Below, one piece after another: positions 41,311-51,768 of a stretch of 64,000 bases of DNA. Made by a program: the position numbers and the translations under genes. This DNA is from Pycnopodia helianthoides (taxonomy: Eukaryota > Echinodermata > Asteroidea > Forcipulatida > Asteriidae), in the NCBI GenBank assembly GCA_032158295.1, contig JASTWB010000031.1, positions 51,001-115,000 on the forward strand, given 5' to 3'. Position 1 is the stretch's first letter, and each line of letters begins with the position of its first letter. The notes below the pieces were generated by a model. It saw only the letters and a program-made list of their open reading frames with translations. It searched no databases and was not told the DNA's origin.

Positions 41311-42000
41311 AATAGTGCACAAATGCCGAGCTGTTTCGCCATTAACATTTTCAAAATAAAATTTTACAAGAACTTGACAATTTATAACAACCTACCAAGT
41401 TTCAATATGATTGCATTAATACTTCGGGAGATATACGACTTCAAAAAAGGCACATTTATTGCCGAGTCACTTGATCCCCGATGACGTCATTGATCTGAAA
41501 CTTCACACATATGATGGCTGCTTGATGATCAACATATCTGTAAATTGTGAAGTGATTACACAAAACTTCTCCACACACATCTTCAAAAAGTCAATTTTGA
41601 ACTGTTTTCAACCTGCCGCTAGAGGGCGCTCGTGTGTATTATGACGTAATCGGTATTTTTTTAAATGCACACCCTTGCCAGACACTAACATCGTAAAGCA
41701 TTTTCATAACATTTAGCATATTTGAATTACAATGCACTTCCGGTTTCGACCAGAAGTAGAGGTCATGTGAGGTCGCCCACACTGAATAAAATGAAGACCT
41801 AATTTATCCCTACACAATACCGCAAACAGAAACCTACGTTCTCTTGTGGCTGATTTGATACGGATTTTCAAACATTTAAAATATAATATTTAGAGCTGAC
41901 GTCATGTGACAGGTGATAACGTCATCATGACATCATTGTTTGTGGATCATTATTGCACCAATGCCTTTCATCACTGAAAGTTTCATTGCAATTGCTCTTA
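41311..42000. other. Intron with degenerate dispersed repeat
   Basis: The region contains GGGAGATATACGACTTC, ATGACGTCATTGATCTGAAAC and, at about 41740, CACTTCCGGTTTCGACCAGAAG-AGAGGTCA. This resembles the ~130-bp tandem repeat at 19440-20125. No gene is seen. Confidence 0.4.
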
Positions 42001-42475
42001 AAAGTGTGTATATAGCGTTCATGTAAACGGGGAAAGAAGTATAGGTATATTGTAAAACAAGTACTACTGATTCTAAACAAAATATTACCTAAACGTTATC
42101 TGTTTGTTTTACACTGTAAAAGATCTGACGAACCCAGCATTTTTTTTAACTCACCCGGAGCTTTTACGAAAACGTAAATAGTATGCACGTGACCCCGAAA
42201 ACGTCACAAACATGACAACAAGAAAATCACGTAACGCGGAAGTAGCTTAGCTTTGCAGTCTGACTGTACTATTTTGGAGTTTACTCAAAACATGCCGCAC
42301 TCGATTTGTATCATTCCTCCTGCTTTTATGTTCGATTTGAGTGTTTATTTTGGTAAGATTTGGCGTACGAAGTTAAGTGTTGCTGCTACAAAATGCCAGT
42401 ATCGTGTGTCGTGCGTGGATGCACTCGCAATAAGTGGAAAAAACCCGAAATATTTTGGTTGACTTTTCTTTGTAG
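42001..42475 (+). mobile_element. THAP-element fragment, copy 1
   Basis: This is homologous to 53715-54185 (TATAGCGTTCATGTAAAC, AAAGATCTGACGAACCCAGC, AACGCGGA-GTAGCTTAGC). It ends in the start of a THAP zinc-finger ORF (ATG at 42393, MPVSCVVRGCTRNKWKKPEI), truncated at about 42470. It is probably the 5' end of a transposon whose transposase began with a THAP domain. Confidence 0.6.
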
Positions 42476-42557
42476 AGCTACTTTCATCATAGAGCATTTG
42501 CTGTTTCAAAACTGTGTTCAAAATCTTGATTGTTGTTCTTATCTGTCTCTCCCATGA

Positions 42558-43083
42558 TCATCCCATGTGTGATGCCGCCGGTGGATTGAATTTCCATATA
42601 ATCCCTTTCTGCAGAAGATTTTCCTCAATCTTCTGCATATTCCAACGGTTGTTTCCTTCCCTCAGCTCGCGCTCAGCACCAATAAAATTTGTGCCGTTGT
42701 CACTTCTGATAAATTTCGGTTGTTTTCGTCCGTCTTGCGATAAATCTCTGCAGAGCATTAATGAAGGAGTCGGTCTCCAGAGAACGTATCACTTCAATGT
42801 GAACTGCTCTCAACACTAAGCAGGTGAAGATACACCCGTATCTTTTGACTTGACTTCGGCCTTGCTTGACCAAAAATGGGCCAAAACAATCCACTCCAAC
42901 ATGACTGAATGGCGGCTTTTCAGGGGTCACCCTGTCCTTTGGTAGATCAGCCACTTTCTCTTGCAAACGAAAATATCGCGCAACACCTGGCGCACTACTG
43001 TTCTTCCTCCAATCACCCAGTATTACTCTCTCTCTTTCAACTTGTATTCTTTCAATGCTCCGAAGTCGTATGGCTTCACACAT
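42558..43083 (-). pseudogene. BEL/Pao integrase fragment
   Basis: Two overlapping frames (43083-42700, 42758-42558) carry integrase-core blocks: [38 protein letters not shown] and [20 protein letters not shown], with the first two acidic residues of the catalytic triad visible. A frameshift joins them near 42720. The C-terminus is missing. Confidence 0.75.
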
Positions 43084-43145
43084 CTATTTACCTCATATTC
43101 CTTCATTCGAGGTAACTCCTCTGTCCAAAGTTCCCATTCATGTCT

Positions 43146-43971
43146 CTACACTTCTGATATAAACGGCTCGTCCCATCCTAGTTTGAGACGAGTCAGTTTC
43201 TGCAGCAGTAGTCTCGCTCTCAGGATGAATGGGTTTGCATATCCCAGATGGTCGTAGATTGATGACACAGTGCTAAGTAGTCCACTCCTTGTTGTTGGTT
43301 TGTCTTTGAGTGCCAGTTTGTATCCCAAACAGTCTATTTCAACATCCCAGCTGACACCCAATGCTCTGTCAACTGGTAGGGCATCATGGTTTAGGTCAAA
43401 ATCTTTCAGTTGTTTCGCCCTTTCTTCTATGGGGAAGGACGTCAGAACACTTGGTCTGTTACTCAACCACTTGGTCAACTTGAACCCTCCTTTTTTCCAG
43501 TAGAGTTTTTAGCTCGGATGACAATTTCACAGCTTTCACTTCGGTCTCCACTGAAACTAAGCAATCATCAACATACATGTAGAACTTGCGCTTCACAATC
43601 TCTACAGTTTCAGAGGAGAAATCATCCCGGTTATCATCGGCTGTCTGGCGCATAGCGAAATTGCAGCAACTTGGACTCCAAGTCCCGCCGAACAGGTGTA
43701 CACACATACGATATATCTTGGGCTGTTGTGTCACGTTGCCATCTGGCCACCACAGAAGTCTTATCACATATCGATCTTCTACAGGCACGCGAACTTGGTG
43801 GAACATGGCCTCCACATTTGCCATGAAGGCAACTGGTTCCCGTCTAAATCTCATTAAGACTCTTATCAGTCTGTTTGTTAGGTCTGTTCCTTGCAGTACT
43901 TCACTATTGAGGGACACCCCTCCACTTATGGCTGCGCAATCAAGCACAATGCGCAATCTATCTGGTTTCAT
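43146..43971 (-). pseudogene. BEL/Pao reverse transcriptase fragment
   Basis: Two frames (43971-43459, 43478-43146) encode RT. The active-site block YMYVDDCLVS is present, with RLLWWPDGN and VHLFGGTWSPSCCNFAM before it. The following connection region reads STVSSIYDHLGYANPFILRA. A frameshift near 43470 separates the pieces. Confidence 0.8.
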
Positions 43972-44061
43972 AGGATGAAATACAGGGTGGTGAGGCAGAT
44001 ACCATACAGGCTTATCATCGGGCTTACATTCTTGCCCTTCAACTTCTTCAGCATATCCCCT

Positions 44062-44322
44062 CTATAGTAAGCCATTGATTCCTTCTTGGTACTTACGACG
44101 CAGCTTATCATCCTTGCCAAGTTTTCTCGCAAGACCTTGCAACCTTTGTTCAGCTAGCCATCGGTTGTCTGGCAAACTGGGTGGACATTTCTTAAACGGC
44201 ACGGGTAACTGGTAACGTCCTACTTCCATACATACTCCATTTTTCCAAACCTTCAGTGCTCTTTGATCAATTACTAACAAGCCTCTTTCATCACTTAGCA
44301 ATCTGATGCTTCCAGTTTCCAA
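44062..44322 (-). pseudogene. BEL/Pao protease-RT linker fragment
   Basis: An open 86-codon piece has VGRYQLPVPFKKCPPSLPDN and a downstream KYQEGINGLL, typical of the segment preceding the RT in BEL elements. It is separated by frameshifts from both neighbours. Confidence 0.6.
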
Positions 44323-44373
44323 AACTTATCTAACTGTTCTTCAAGGCAGATGTCTCCTTGGATGAAGCTGCTA

Positions 44374-44792
44374 CTAGCGATCATATCTTGCCTTTTTCCG
44401 CTCACTTGGTTCGGTACAGAAAGTGTTTGTGGATCCTGTATCCAACAATGCGTAGGTCTGCACAAACGTGTTACCTCGTGCGGCTTGCACCCTCACAGGT
44501 ACGATAGGTAGGACACTTACTGCTACCGGCCCCTGTGATATTATTACAGCTTGTGTCTTCAGCTGAATCGATATAGCCATTTTAAACTTGGGTCTCTGGT
44601 TGAATAGTTGACCGTGTTATTGTTTCTTCTTGCGGCTGCAAGATGTGGATAAATTTGGTGTGTTTTCTTCCACAGCCAGCCACGGAGCATGTTCTATTCA
44701 GCCTGCATGCTATTGTCATCTGGTCCTTGCGGAGACAATTAAAGCATTATCTCTCCTGCCTTGCATAGTTCAGTCTGTCTTGAGGTGTCACT
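44374..44792 (-). pseudogene. BEL/Pao gag zinc knuckle and protease fragment
   Basis: Protease is seen as TYALLDTGSTNTFC (catalytic DTG-type) in the 44580-44374 frame. Upstream, broken frames show DRLNYARQERLCFNCLRKDQ and CSVAGCGRKHTKFIH, the gag zinc-knuckle pair of this group. Stops intervene. Confidence 0.65.
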
Positions 44793-45270
44793 CCTTGCAG
44801 CGAGGCACCCAACCACAGTGCTTTGGCACATATCAAGAAAAACATAACAATTTCAAAATGGTAGATCCCAACCCCGTGATACTCCGTGATATCCTACAGT
44901 GTACCAGTACACATGTTTTAGGAGGGGTGTCAATCAACGAGTGTCGTCAATGTGTTCAGGAGGGGTGGTGGAAAAAAAGTTTCCCCATAGCTCATGCCCA
45001 CACTCCAATCTCTGCGGCACGTGCGCCACAGATCACTACCACAGCTTAGTGGTAAGGCATGTTGTGTCTGACCGCTCTACGCTCCTCGGCATTTTGTGAA
45101 TGAAGGTCTTGTGATCTTGTGCCGACAGCAGACTGGTTTAGCATACATAAATAATTGAGATAAGGCAGAACAGACCCTCTTAACCTCTTAACCTATCAAA
45201 TGGCCCAGCCACACCATTGTGACAGGATGACGTAACACCATTGGCCCAAAACAGGTGCATCGTTGCAGGG
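44793..45270. mobile_element. 478-bp non-autonomous TIR element inside BEL gag
   Basis: The ends are 17-bp inverted repeats, CCTTGCAGCGAGGCACC at the left and the complement of CCCTGCAACGATGCACC at the right. The gag coding resumes on both sides (GCQQF to the right, DRLNYARQE to the left). Related copies are at 40819-41143 (minus) and 53370-53595. No clear TSD was found. Confidence 0.7.
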
Positions 45271-45611
45271 TTAAATTGCTGGCAACCAAACAGTGCGTGC
45301 TCATCCTTACACAGAGGACACTTCTCGGGTACAAATTCATCGGTTACCATGGTGACTGCAGAGGCTTCTTTGGACCTCTGTTTATCACTTTTGTTAAACA
45401 GACCATTTCGGTTGCTCTTCCAGCTGACGGATCCAAATACTGGATGATTTTCTTCTTCTGCAACATCTTCCATGAAGGAGACTAAGTCTTTCTTCTTCTG
45501 TCGTTCTTTTTCTGAATGTTTCTTACTATTCGGATCCATCTGTAGCGTAGGTAGATTGGAAGTCGTTCCACGATGCTCTTCAAGAAACTCTGGGTGCCAT
45601 TTCAATTCCAA
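45271..45611 (-). pseudogene. BEL/Pao gag fragment
   Basis: An open stretch encodes a basic/acidic segment and CPLCKDEHALFGCQQF, a gag cysteine motif of BEL elements. It is cut by the TIR element at 45270 and truncated upstream at about 45611. Confidence 0.65.
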
Positions 45612-45724
45612 ACCCTACAACTTGAAGGGTTTGATAGCAAACTCTTAATGGTTTGAACAGATGAATTTAAGTTCACTGAAAACACACACCAAAGATTTTA
45701 ACATTCTGGCACTTGCATATTGGT

Positions 45725-46406
45725 TCACAACTGATATGCCAAAGCATGTCGAAATCCGCGATTTTCCAAAAAATAGTACAACTGAATGCCGCCTTGGCCA
45801 TTGTTGTTGATGATGGGACTAGTGTCATCAGCATGCTGAATTACTTTAATACAGTTACCTTTGTTATTATTATTACAATTTTGAACATTGAAACCTTTGA
45901 TATTATCGTTATTTCTAATCATACTGGCTAAACCTTCAGCGCAGATAGCAAACACAAGTGGAGATAAATGACATCATTGTCTGATTCCCCTCTCCATGAT
46001 AACGGGGGAGCCTATGAAATTATTAAAAATGATCTGCCCTGTCGGTTGGCTATAAAGAACTTTAATCAACTTGATCAAATTCACGGGGATGCCAATTTTT
46101 TTTCCATAATAGCAAATATATCGCCCCAATTAATTTTATCAAAATCCTTTTCTTGATCTATGTTAACAATAGCAGCTTCAATCTTTTCCCAATTAGCATA
46201 ATCAACGATATTCCGAATAATCATAAGATTGTCTTGAATTTTCCTGTTTAAAACACCGCAAGTGTGTTCTTCGCCAATAACAACAGGCATAGCATGCTTT
46301 AATTTGTTCGTAATAGCTTTAGACAATATTTTGTAATCCACAGACAGGAGACTGATAGGCCTCCAATTGTTAAGCTCGTATCTGTTCCCAGAATTTTTGT
46401 ATATAA
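45725..46406 (-). pseudogene. Tx1-like RT, middle and catalytic part (copy A)
   Basis: This encodes LNNWRPISLLSVDYKILSKA, NIDQEKDFDKINWGDIFAIM, and later FAICAEGLASMIRN and KVIQHADDTSPII, where the catalytic Asp pair (HADD) is kept. Frames shift between about 46080 and 45955. Confidence 0.65.
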
Positions 46407-47342
46407 GGGGTCTTGTCAAAATTAATCCCGGACAGCCACTGGACGGTGCCGGTCCAGGACCAGGTTTCTCGTCCCATATTGAATTCCCTTGTAGTGATTA
46501 CTTTGTCGGATTGGCTATGGGATGAGTTCACAGTGACTGGCCTTCACCAGAGATCATTTGTTTACAAACCACAGAGTCTTTAGATCGCTATCTACTGGAA
46601 AACAAGCAGGGGGTCTCCCAAGGGCAGGTTTCGGTTTCATGGTTAGGCCTCAATGACCCTGAGTATTTACTAAAGACAAAGTGGTTGCATCATAGATGAT
46701 TAAGCTCTCTGTGCATATCGTGAAGTTGTAACTTTTGGTTTTATTTCAGTATGTGGTCACTTGCAATTGTCATTGTTTTCTATGTTGTAATTCTGCTTCA
46801 TTAAAGGATTATTGGATTATTTAAGATCATAGGGAATCATTACCAAAGTATTACCAAGAAAAGTTTTTGAACAAACGGGGTACCTTGAGGCAGATCCGAT
46901 TCTTGTATATTTTATCAAATGGTCAACTTAAATGGAGGCACTCGGGTGTGTTTGTTTTGCATCACCTGACGAAAACTCAGTTCATTACTATGTTTAAATC
47001 AGTCGGGATTGTTTTTATTTTACATGGCTAGTAATGTTGTCTATTGCAAAGAGCAATGGGTTAAAACTCCACCACACTACAGTGACCTCCAAACAGTCAG
47101 ACCAGACTCACTCCACACTGCTATTGAACCCAAGTTTGTTTATATTAGTGATGAAGCAGCCAGTGAAACCGCAGAGCTCTCAGTGGGGTGCCTTTGGTAC
47201 TGTGCATCGGACAGGATGATACTGTTCAGCGTGTGAAACATTGTCTCATTGGAACTCCCATCCGATGGCCCGTCCAACAAAAAATGGACATCGGATGAAC
47301 CTTGTCCAACGATATGTCCAGGATTAATTTTGACAAGACCCC
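46407..47342. mobile_element. 936-bp Harbinger-like non-autonomous element
   Basis: The TIR is GGGGTCTTGTCAAAATTAAT at the left and its exact complement at the right. The flanks are TAA at 46404-46406 and 47343-47345, a 3-bp TWA target duplication as in PIF/Harbinger elements. Removing it restores an uninterrupted LINE frame (IRL-IYKNSG). No transposase is recognised. It is a younger relative of 17042-18267. Confidence 0.75.
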
Positions 47343-47763
47343 TAAGTCTAATAAAAGCCGTTTTCATAAATTTACTTAGACTACCCTTGTTAAGACCATC
47401 ATTGAAAACTTCTAGAATATCAGTCTCGAGAATATCCCAATATGTTTGGTAAAACTCGACTGTTAATCCATCAATACCTGGAGATTTATTCTTGTTCATT
47501 TGAAAAAGAGCATTCTTGAGATCAACAGCTTTAATGTTCTCTTCGGAATTACTCATTATATCATCAGGTACTGTTTTCTTTTCAATATTAGATATAATAT
47601 CCTTCATGCAAGAAGGGGAAATATCCTCGGATTTGTACAAGTCGCTGTAAAACGAATTAGCATAACTCATCATAGTATCAGGTTGGTCATAGTAGTTCCC
47701 TTCGGGAGTGATAAGCTTATCAATTTTATTATTTTGAATCTGTTGCTTTTCAACGTGCAACAA
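47343..47763 (-). pseudogene. Tx1-like linker and RT N-terminal part (copy A)
   Basis: This encodes DKLITPEGNYYDQP, MMSYANSFYSDLYKSEDISP and MNKNKSPGIDGLTVEFYQTY. It matches copy B residue for residue at many positions. It continues across the Harbinger-like element into 46406-45725. Confidence 0.7.
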
Positions 47764-48165
47764 GAATTTGGAGGCCTTTTCCCCTTCATTCGTGAGGGTA
47801 TTACGGACTCTAACTTTTGCTTTCTCCTACTCCTCAACTTAATATTATTTAAGTTGGGCCTCAATGTGCTTTAGAGTCTGGGTATCAATGGGAATTTTGT
47901 TAATTGTATTATTTTATTGTTTTTCAAGATCCAGATATTTCCGTTTCTTAGTAAAAGTCTGTTCTCTACTAAAATCCCGAATAATTTATTTAATTCTAAA
48001 TTTACCCGTTTCCCACCAGTTGAGAAGACAATCATAGTCAGTTTTTGTTTTTACTTTTCCAGAAGGTTCAGAGGGTTCTAATTATAAATTCACAATCACA
48101 GTTCATCAGGTGATCATTATTACATATCCATCTCCCTTGACCATAAGGAGAGTTGATATTTATGG

Positions 48166-48215
48166 AGTGCATTCTTAACATTTAATCCCAAATAGAGATA
48201 TCTCTATTAAACACT
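48166..48215. repeat. 50-bp minisatellite fragment shared with 62003-62050
   Basis: TATGGAGTGCATTCTTAACA and TTTAATCCCAAATAGAGATA-TCTCTATTAA are identical at both places. At 62 kb the block continues for another ~400 bp. Here it sits at the junction of two LINE copies. Confidence 0.7.
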
Positions 48216-48239
48216 TTTTTGCATCGTATATTCAAGATC

Positions 48240-48700
48240 AGCCTTAGCAGTTTAGCTACAACGATGGCCTGAACCGGTTTTAATGCATACCAAGAATTCT
48301 GTTAGAGTCGTTTAAATAAAAATGTTTGTTACCTGTATATTTTCTAAGCAGTCTTTCTACAAAAATCCAAGCATCTAATGCGTGAGGACAGTAAATGAAA
48401 ATATGCTCATGAGTTTCTCTTTCTACGTTACAAAGCGGGCAAGTTACTTATCTAACAATACCAATTTTAAACTAAACATATTTAGTAGGTAAAATTATGT
48501 GTCTAAGTTTATATATATAATGCTTATCATCGGAATCCATCAAGAAGTTCTTAAAATCGTTAATCCATATCGCAGACCAATCAAGATCTTGACTAATACA
48601 GAATATGTTTTGCCAAATTGGTTGAACTCTAAGAAGGACAGCTCTTTTCCTAATCAGATTGACGTAGTTGGTCTAGGTTTTAGTTAGATATATCGGAACA
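48240..48700 (-). pseudogene. Tx1-like ORF2 C-terminal end (copy B)
   Basis: Broken frames encode a cysteine/histidine element around CNVERETHEHIFIYCPH and LDAWIFVERLLRKYTGN, the usual C-terminal zinc-binding segment of L1/Tx1 ORF2. Stops separate it from the RT frame. Confidence 0.55.
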
Positions 48701-48859
48701 GACTCATCTCCGTTGTATTATTTAATGACTAACCAATTACATAAAGGGGTAGCTGGACCTTCTCTTTTTTTCTTCAATTAGGTTATAATCCACATGCTGC
48801 TTAAAGCGACCTAACATTCTACCGGCCTTCATATTACGTAGTACACAAATTTGAGCAAT

Positions 48860-50230
48860 TTATTTTAAAGAGATCAGTCTACCTTGTTTCACAATATGTT
48901 TCATCCTGTTAATACCAAAGGATTTAAGCAAGGTACTACCAAAAGTGACGTTGTCCTTGGTGACGCTAACATTATTCCACAAAGGCATTTCTCTTGTTTC
49001 TAAAACACTAGAATTCTTACAATCCAAAATACCTCCTACTTTATCAAAAGCACTGGTCATATCAATATAAAAGGACGTGGTTTTCAGAGCTCTTTTCTGT
49101 ATGGCAAATATGTACCATCCCAAGCGATCATTGGCGCTAGCTTTATGGATCCAATAGTCAAAGAAATATTTCCATTTTCCTTGAGATGAGGGGTAGCGAG
49201 CTAGCCAGTTTAATTCGAGGCTCATTAATTTGCAGTTAATGTCAACAAGACCCATTCCACCTGAGTCTTTTGGACTAATGATTGTAGCCCTCTTAATTTT
49301 TTCGATTTTACCATCCCAGAAGAAATTCCAAATCATACAATTTATCTTTTTCACAGTGTCCACGGGACAGGTTAACACGCTGCCAAAGTAATTTATACAC
49401 GGCCCAATCAACATTTTTACAATAACAGACTTGCCATGATAGGTGAGATTACGTTTAGACCATTTATCTAAAGTACTGCGGATTTTAGTAACTCTCGGAC
49501 CCCAGTTGTCATTTTGTGTGACATCGTCCCCAAATATAATCCCAAGGATTTTAAGCTTATTACTCCACTGGAAGTTACAAGGTTTGTCGACTCTACTAGT
49601 CCACTTCCCCAGCCATATGCCTTTGGACTTGTCCACATTGAGTTTAGACCCGCTACCCCTAGAATATATATTAAGAATGTTGTCAACAGTGTCGAATTCC
49701 TTGTTGTCACCAACCAAGAAAGTGACGTCATCAGCGTGTTGAATTAATCTAAGGCTACTTTCACCTCCCGGCGTAATGATGCCTTTTAAATCACAATCAG
49801 TTCTAACCAAACTCGCTAATCCTTCCGCACAAATAGAATAAAGGAGAGGAGATAGAGGACATCCTTGCCTAATCCCTCGACAAACCTTAACCGGTGAACC
49901 AATAAAGTTATTAATGATTATGTTACACTTGGGATTGCTGTACAATAATTTAATACATTTAATTAAGTTCGAAGGAATTCCCATTTTAGTCATAACAGTG
50001 AACAAATATTTCCAGCTAACTCTGTCAAACGCCTTCTCTTGATCTATACTTATGAGAGCAGCCTGCGAATTATCTAGATAGTCAATAGTATCACGCAAAA
50101 CCATAAGATTATCATGAATGTTTCTTCCTACGACTCCACTGGTTTGTTCTTCACCTACAAGAAGGGGCATAATAAGCTTCAGTCTATTAGTAATGACCTT
50201 GGATAGGATCTTATAATCGACAGTGAGCAA
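48860..50230 (-). pseudogene. Tx1-like RT and thumb region, 456-codon open frame (copy B)
   Basis: The longest intact piece of the family: LTVDYKILSKVITNRLKL, SIDQEKAFDRVSWKYLFTVM (motif A with catalytic Asp), GIRQGCPLSPLLYSICAEGL, RLIQHADDVTFLVGD (catalytic HADD) and LNVDKSKGIWLGKW. A thumb-like region with LNWLARYPSSQGKWKYFF follows. RT copies LINE RNA at the nicked target. Upstream continuity is lost by a frameshift in an A-run at about 50250-50290. Confidence 0.8.
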
Positions 50231-50251
50231 GCTGATAGGACGCCATTTTTT

Positions 50252-50673
50252 TTAAATCAGTTCTTTCACCTCTTTTTTATAAAAAAAAAGTCTAATTAAA
50301 GCAGAGTTCATAGATCTACATAAGTTACCATTCTTGAAACAGCAGTTATATACTTTTAAGACATCAGAAGCGATTGTGTTCCAAAATTTCTGATAAAACT
50401 CAACTGTAAGCCCGTCTAAACCAGGAGACTTATTTTTCTTCATTTTAAATAGCGCTAACTTGACTTCATCAGCCGTAATTGCTTTTTCAAGATTACAATA
50501 AATATCTTCAGGAATTTGTTTTCGACTAATTTTAGAAGTGATATCATGTAAATGATCGGCAGAGATGTCTTCCTCTTTATACAGGTCAGAGTAAAAATCA
50601 TTAGCATAATCAAGCATAGAGTGAGGTTGATCAATAAATTTCCCTTCTGCATTAACCAACCTATCAATTTTAC
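50252..50673 (-). pseudogene. Tx1-like RT N-terminal part (copy B)
   Basis: This encodes VQNSKIDRLVNAEGKFIDQP, MLDYANDFYSDLYKEEDISA and KKNKSPGLDGLTVEFYQKFW. It is cut at its 5' side by the SINE-like insertion and at its 3' side by a frameshift. Confidence 0.75.
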
Positions 50674-50965
50674 TATTCTGGACTTTATTAATTTTGGTTT
50701 TTACCCATACACCGATGTGTGTTAGCACTGTATACTCAGTACTTTCCCAAGTCCTGTGAAAAAATATCACAGGCATGTTACTCGGGTGGGATTCGAACCC
50801 ACGACCCTTGCAATTCTAGAGCAGTGTCTTACCAACTATCCTACCGAGATTGCCCGGTAGCTAGAGGTAGTTCGAATACAGTGCTGACACACATCGGTGT
50901 ATGGGTAAAAACCAAAATTAATATTCTTTATCCCCGATGCAAAATTTAACATCTATATTCTGGAC
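50674..50965 (-). mobile_element. SINE-like element with tRNA-like core and 47-bp inverted arms
   Basis: A 272-bp insert (50684-50955) is flanked by the 10-bp direct repeat TATTCTGGAC (50674-50683, 50956-50965). Inside, 47-bp arms (50687-50733 and 50876-50922, one mismatch) are inverted copies of each other. A tRNA-like region (50779-50849) lies between them. It interrupts Tx1 copy B in its linker. Confidence 0.75.
50779..50849 (-). tRNA. tRNA-like sequence (probable pseudogene in SINE)
   Basis: On the minus strand it reads CTCGGTAGGATAGTTGGTAA, a D-arm-like start, and GTGGG-TTCGAAT-CCCAC, a perfect T-arm. The acceptor keeps only five pairs (CTCGG/CCGAG). A reliable anticodon cannot be set. 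The strong T-arm and A/B boxes fit a Pol III-promoted repeat. Confidence 0.5.
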
Positions 50966-51409
50966 ATGCTGTTTTTCAAGATTCAGAAGGAATTTAGAGG
51001 CTTTTTCACCTTCGTCTTTAATGGTATTCCGAACTCTAATTTTAGCCTTGGACCATTCTTCAATTTCGTAGGCTTTTAAGTGAGCATCAAGGTCTTTAAT
51101 GGCATCAGCACTGGAGTCTGGATTCTCCAAGAGCCGGTTGTACCTTTTCTTAAGATCATTCATTTTTTTTTTTTTTTTTTTTTTTTTTTGACGATGCGCT
51201 TTTTCTGTGCCGTAATCTTGGAGATTTTTTTTTATTCTGAATGTACCACTTTCCCACCAATCCAACAGAGACTTGTAACTGTATTTTTGAGAAGTCCAGA
51301 ATTGTAAAAAGGTTTCTATGCGATATATACAATCCTTGTCATTTAAAAGACTATTATTACATATCCATCTTCCTTGACCATGCACATTACCAGGATCATG
51401 TAATTTCAT
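50966..51409 (-). pseudogene. Tx1-like endonuclease-RT linker (copy B)
   Basis: This encodes HGQGRWICNNSLLNDKDCIY, LLDWWESGTFRIKKNLQDYG and KDEGEKASKFLLNLEKQH. A lysine run reflects an expanded poly-A (51164-51188). It is split from the RT by the SINE-like element. Confidence 0.7.
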
Positions 51410-51431
51410 ACAAACTATAGAGTGATCAGAA

Positions 51432-51735
51432 TTACCATACGTTTAAAACATTACTAAGAAGATTGGATGATAAAAACAAATAGTCTATTCTAGTCGCCTG
51501 CTTGCTAGCTTTGTGATAATGTGTGTATCCTGCTTTATCGGGGTGTACAGTGCGCCAGACGTCACATAAATCTTTCTCGTTAATGACATTTTTTAGAATA
51601 GTTTTACTGCTATCTTTGATATTAAAATTATCAACATTACAATTGAAATCTCCACACATAACAGAAGAATCGTTCATATTTATCCAATCAGTCATGTCAT
51701 CGAAAAATAAGCCCTGTCGTACGAATTGTTTGGAG
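51432..51735 (-). pseudogene. Tx1-like endonuclease C-part (copy B)
   Basis: This encodes SVMCGDFNCNVDNFNIKDSS, DLCDVWRTVHPDKAGYTHYH and ATRIDYLFLSSNLL, with GDFN and RIDY motifs of APE-type endonucleases. The 5' part is lost at the microsatellite block. Confidence 0.7.
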
Positions 51736-51768
51736 CATAAACAGAGTCGACTGAAATGTCGAGATTGT

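Larger units (their letters stand above)
42555..45620 (-). mobile_element. Degraded BEL/Pao-type LTR retrotransposon
   Basis: Minus-strand fragments in the order gag, zinc knuckle, protease, RT, RNase H region and integrase are collinear with BEL/Pao elements. No LTRs are seen at either edge. Many frameshifts break the coding, and a 478-bp TIR element interrupts gag. Described only as a dead genomic copy. Confidence 0.8.
45713..48165 (-). mobile_element. Tx1/L1-like LINE copy A (degraded, interrupted)
   Basis: Minus-strand fragments: linker (about 48150-47770, QGRWICNN-like), RT N-part (47763-47350), RT middle (46406-46081) and RT C-part (45955-45725). It is collinear with copy B and with the plus-strand copy at 26.7-33 kb, and is split by the Harbinger-like element at 46407-47342. 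Confidence 0.7.
48216..51735 (-). mobile_element. Tx1/L1-like LINE copy B (best-preserved of the three)
   Basis: In order on the minus strand: endonuclease C-part (51720-51432), linker (51409-50966), SINE-like insertion, RT N-part (50673-50252), RT and C-terminal domain (50230-48860) and terminal zinc region (to about 48240). It is 5'-truncated at the microsatellite block at 51.76 kb. Confidence 0.75.

Noticed and set aside
43586..43978. 130-codon plus-strand ORF
   Set aside because: It is antisense to the BEL/Pao reverse transcriptase fragment.
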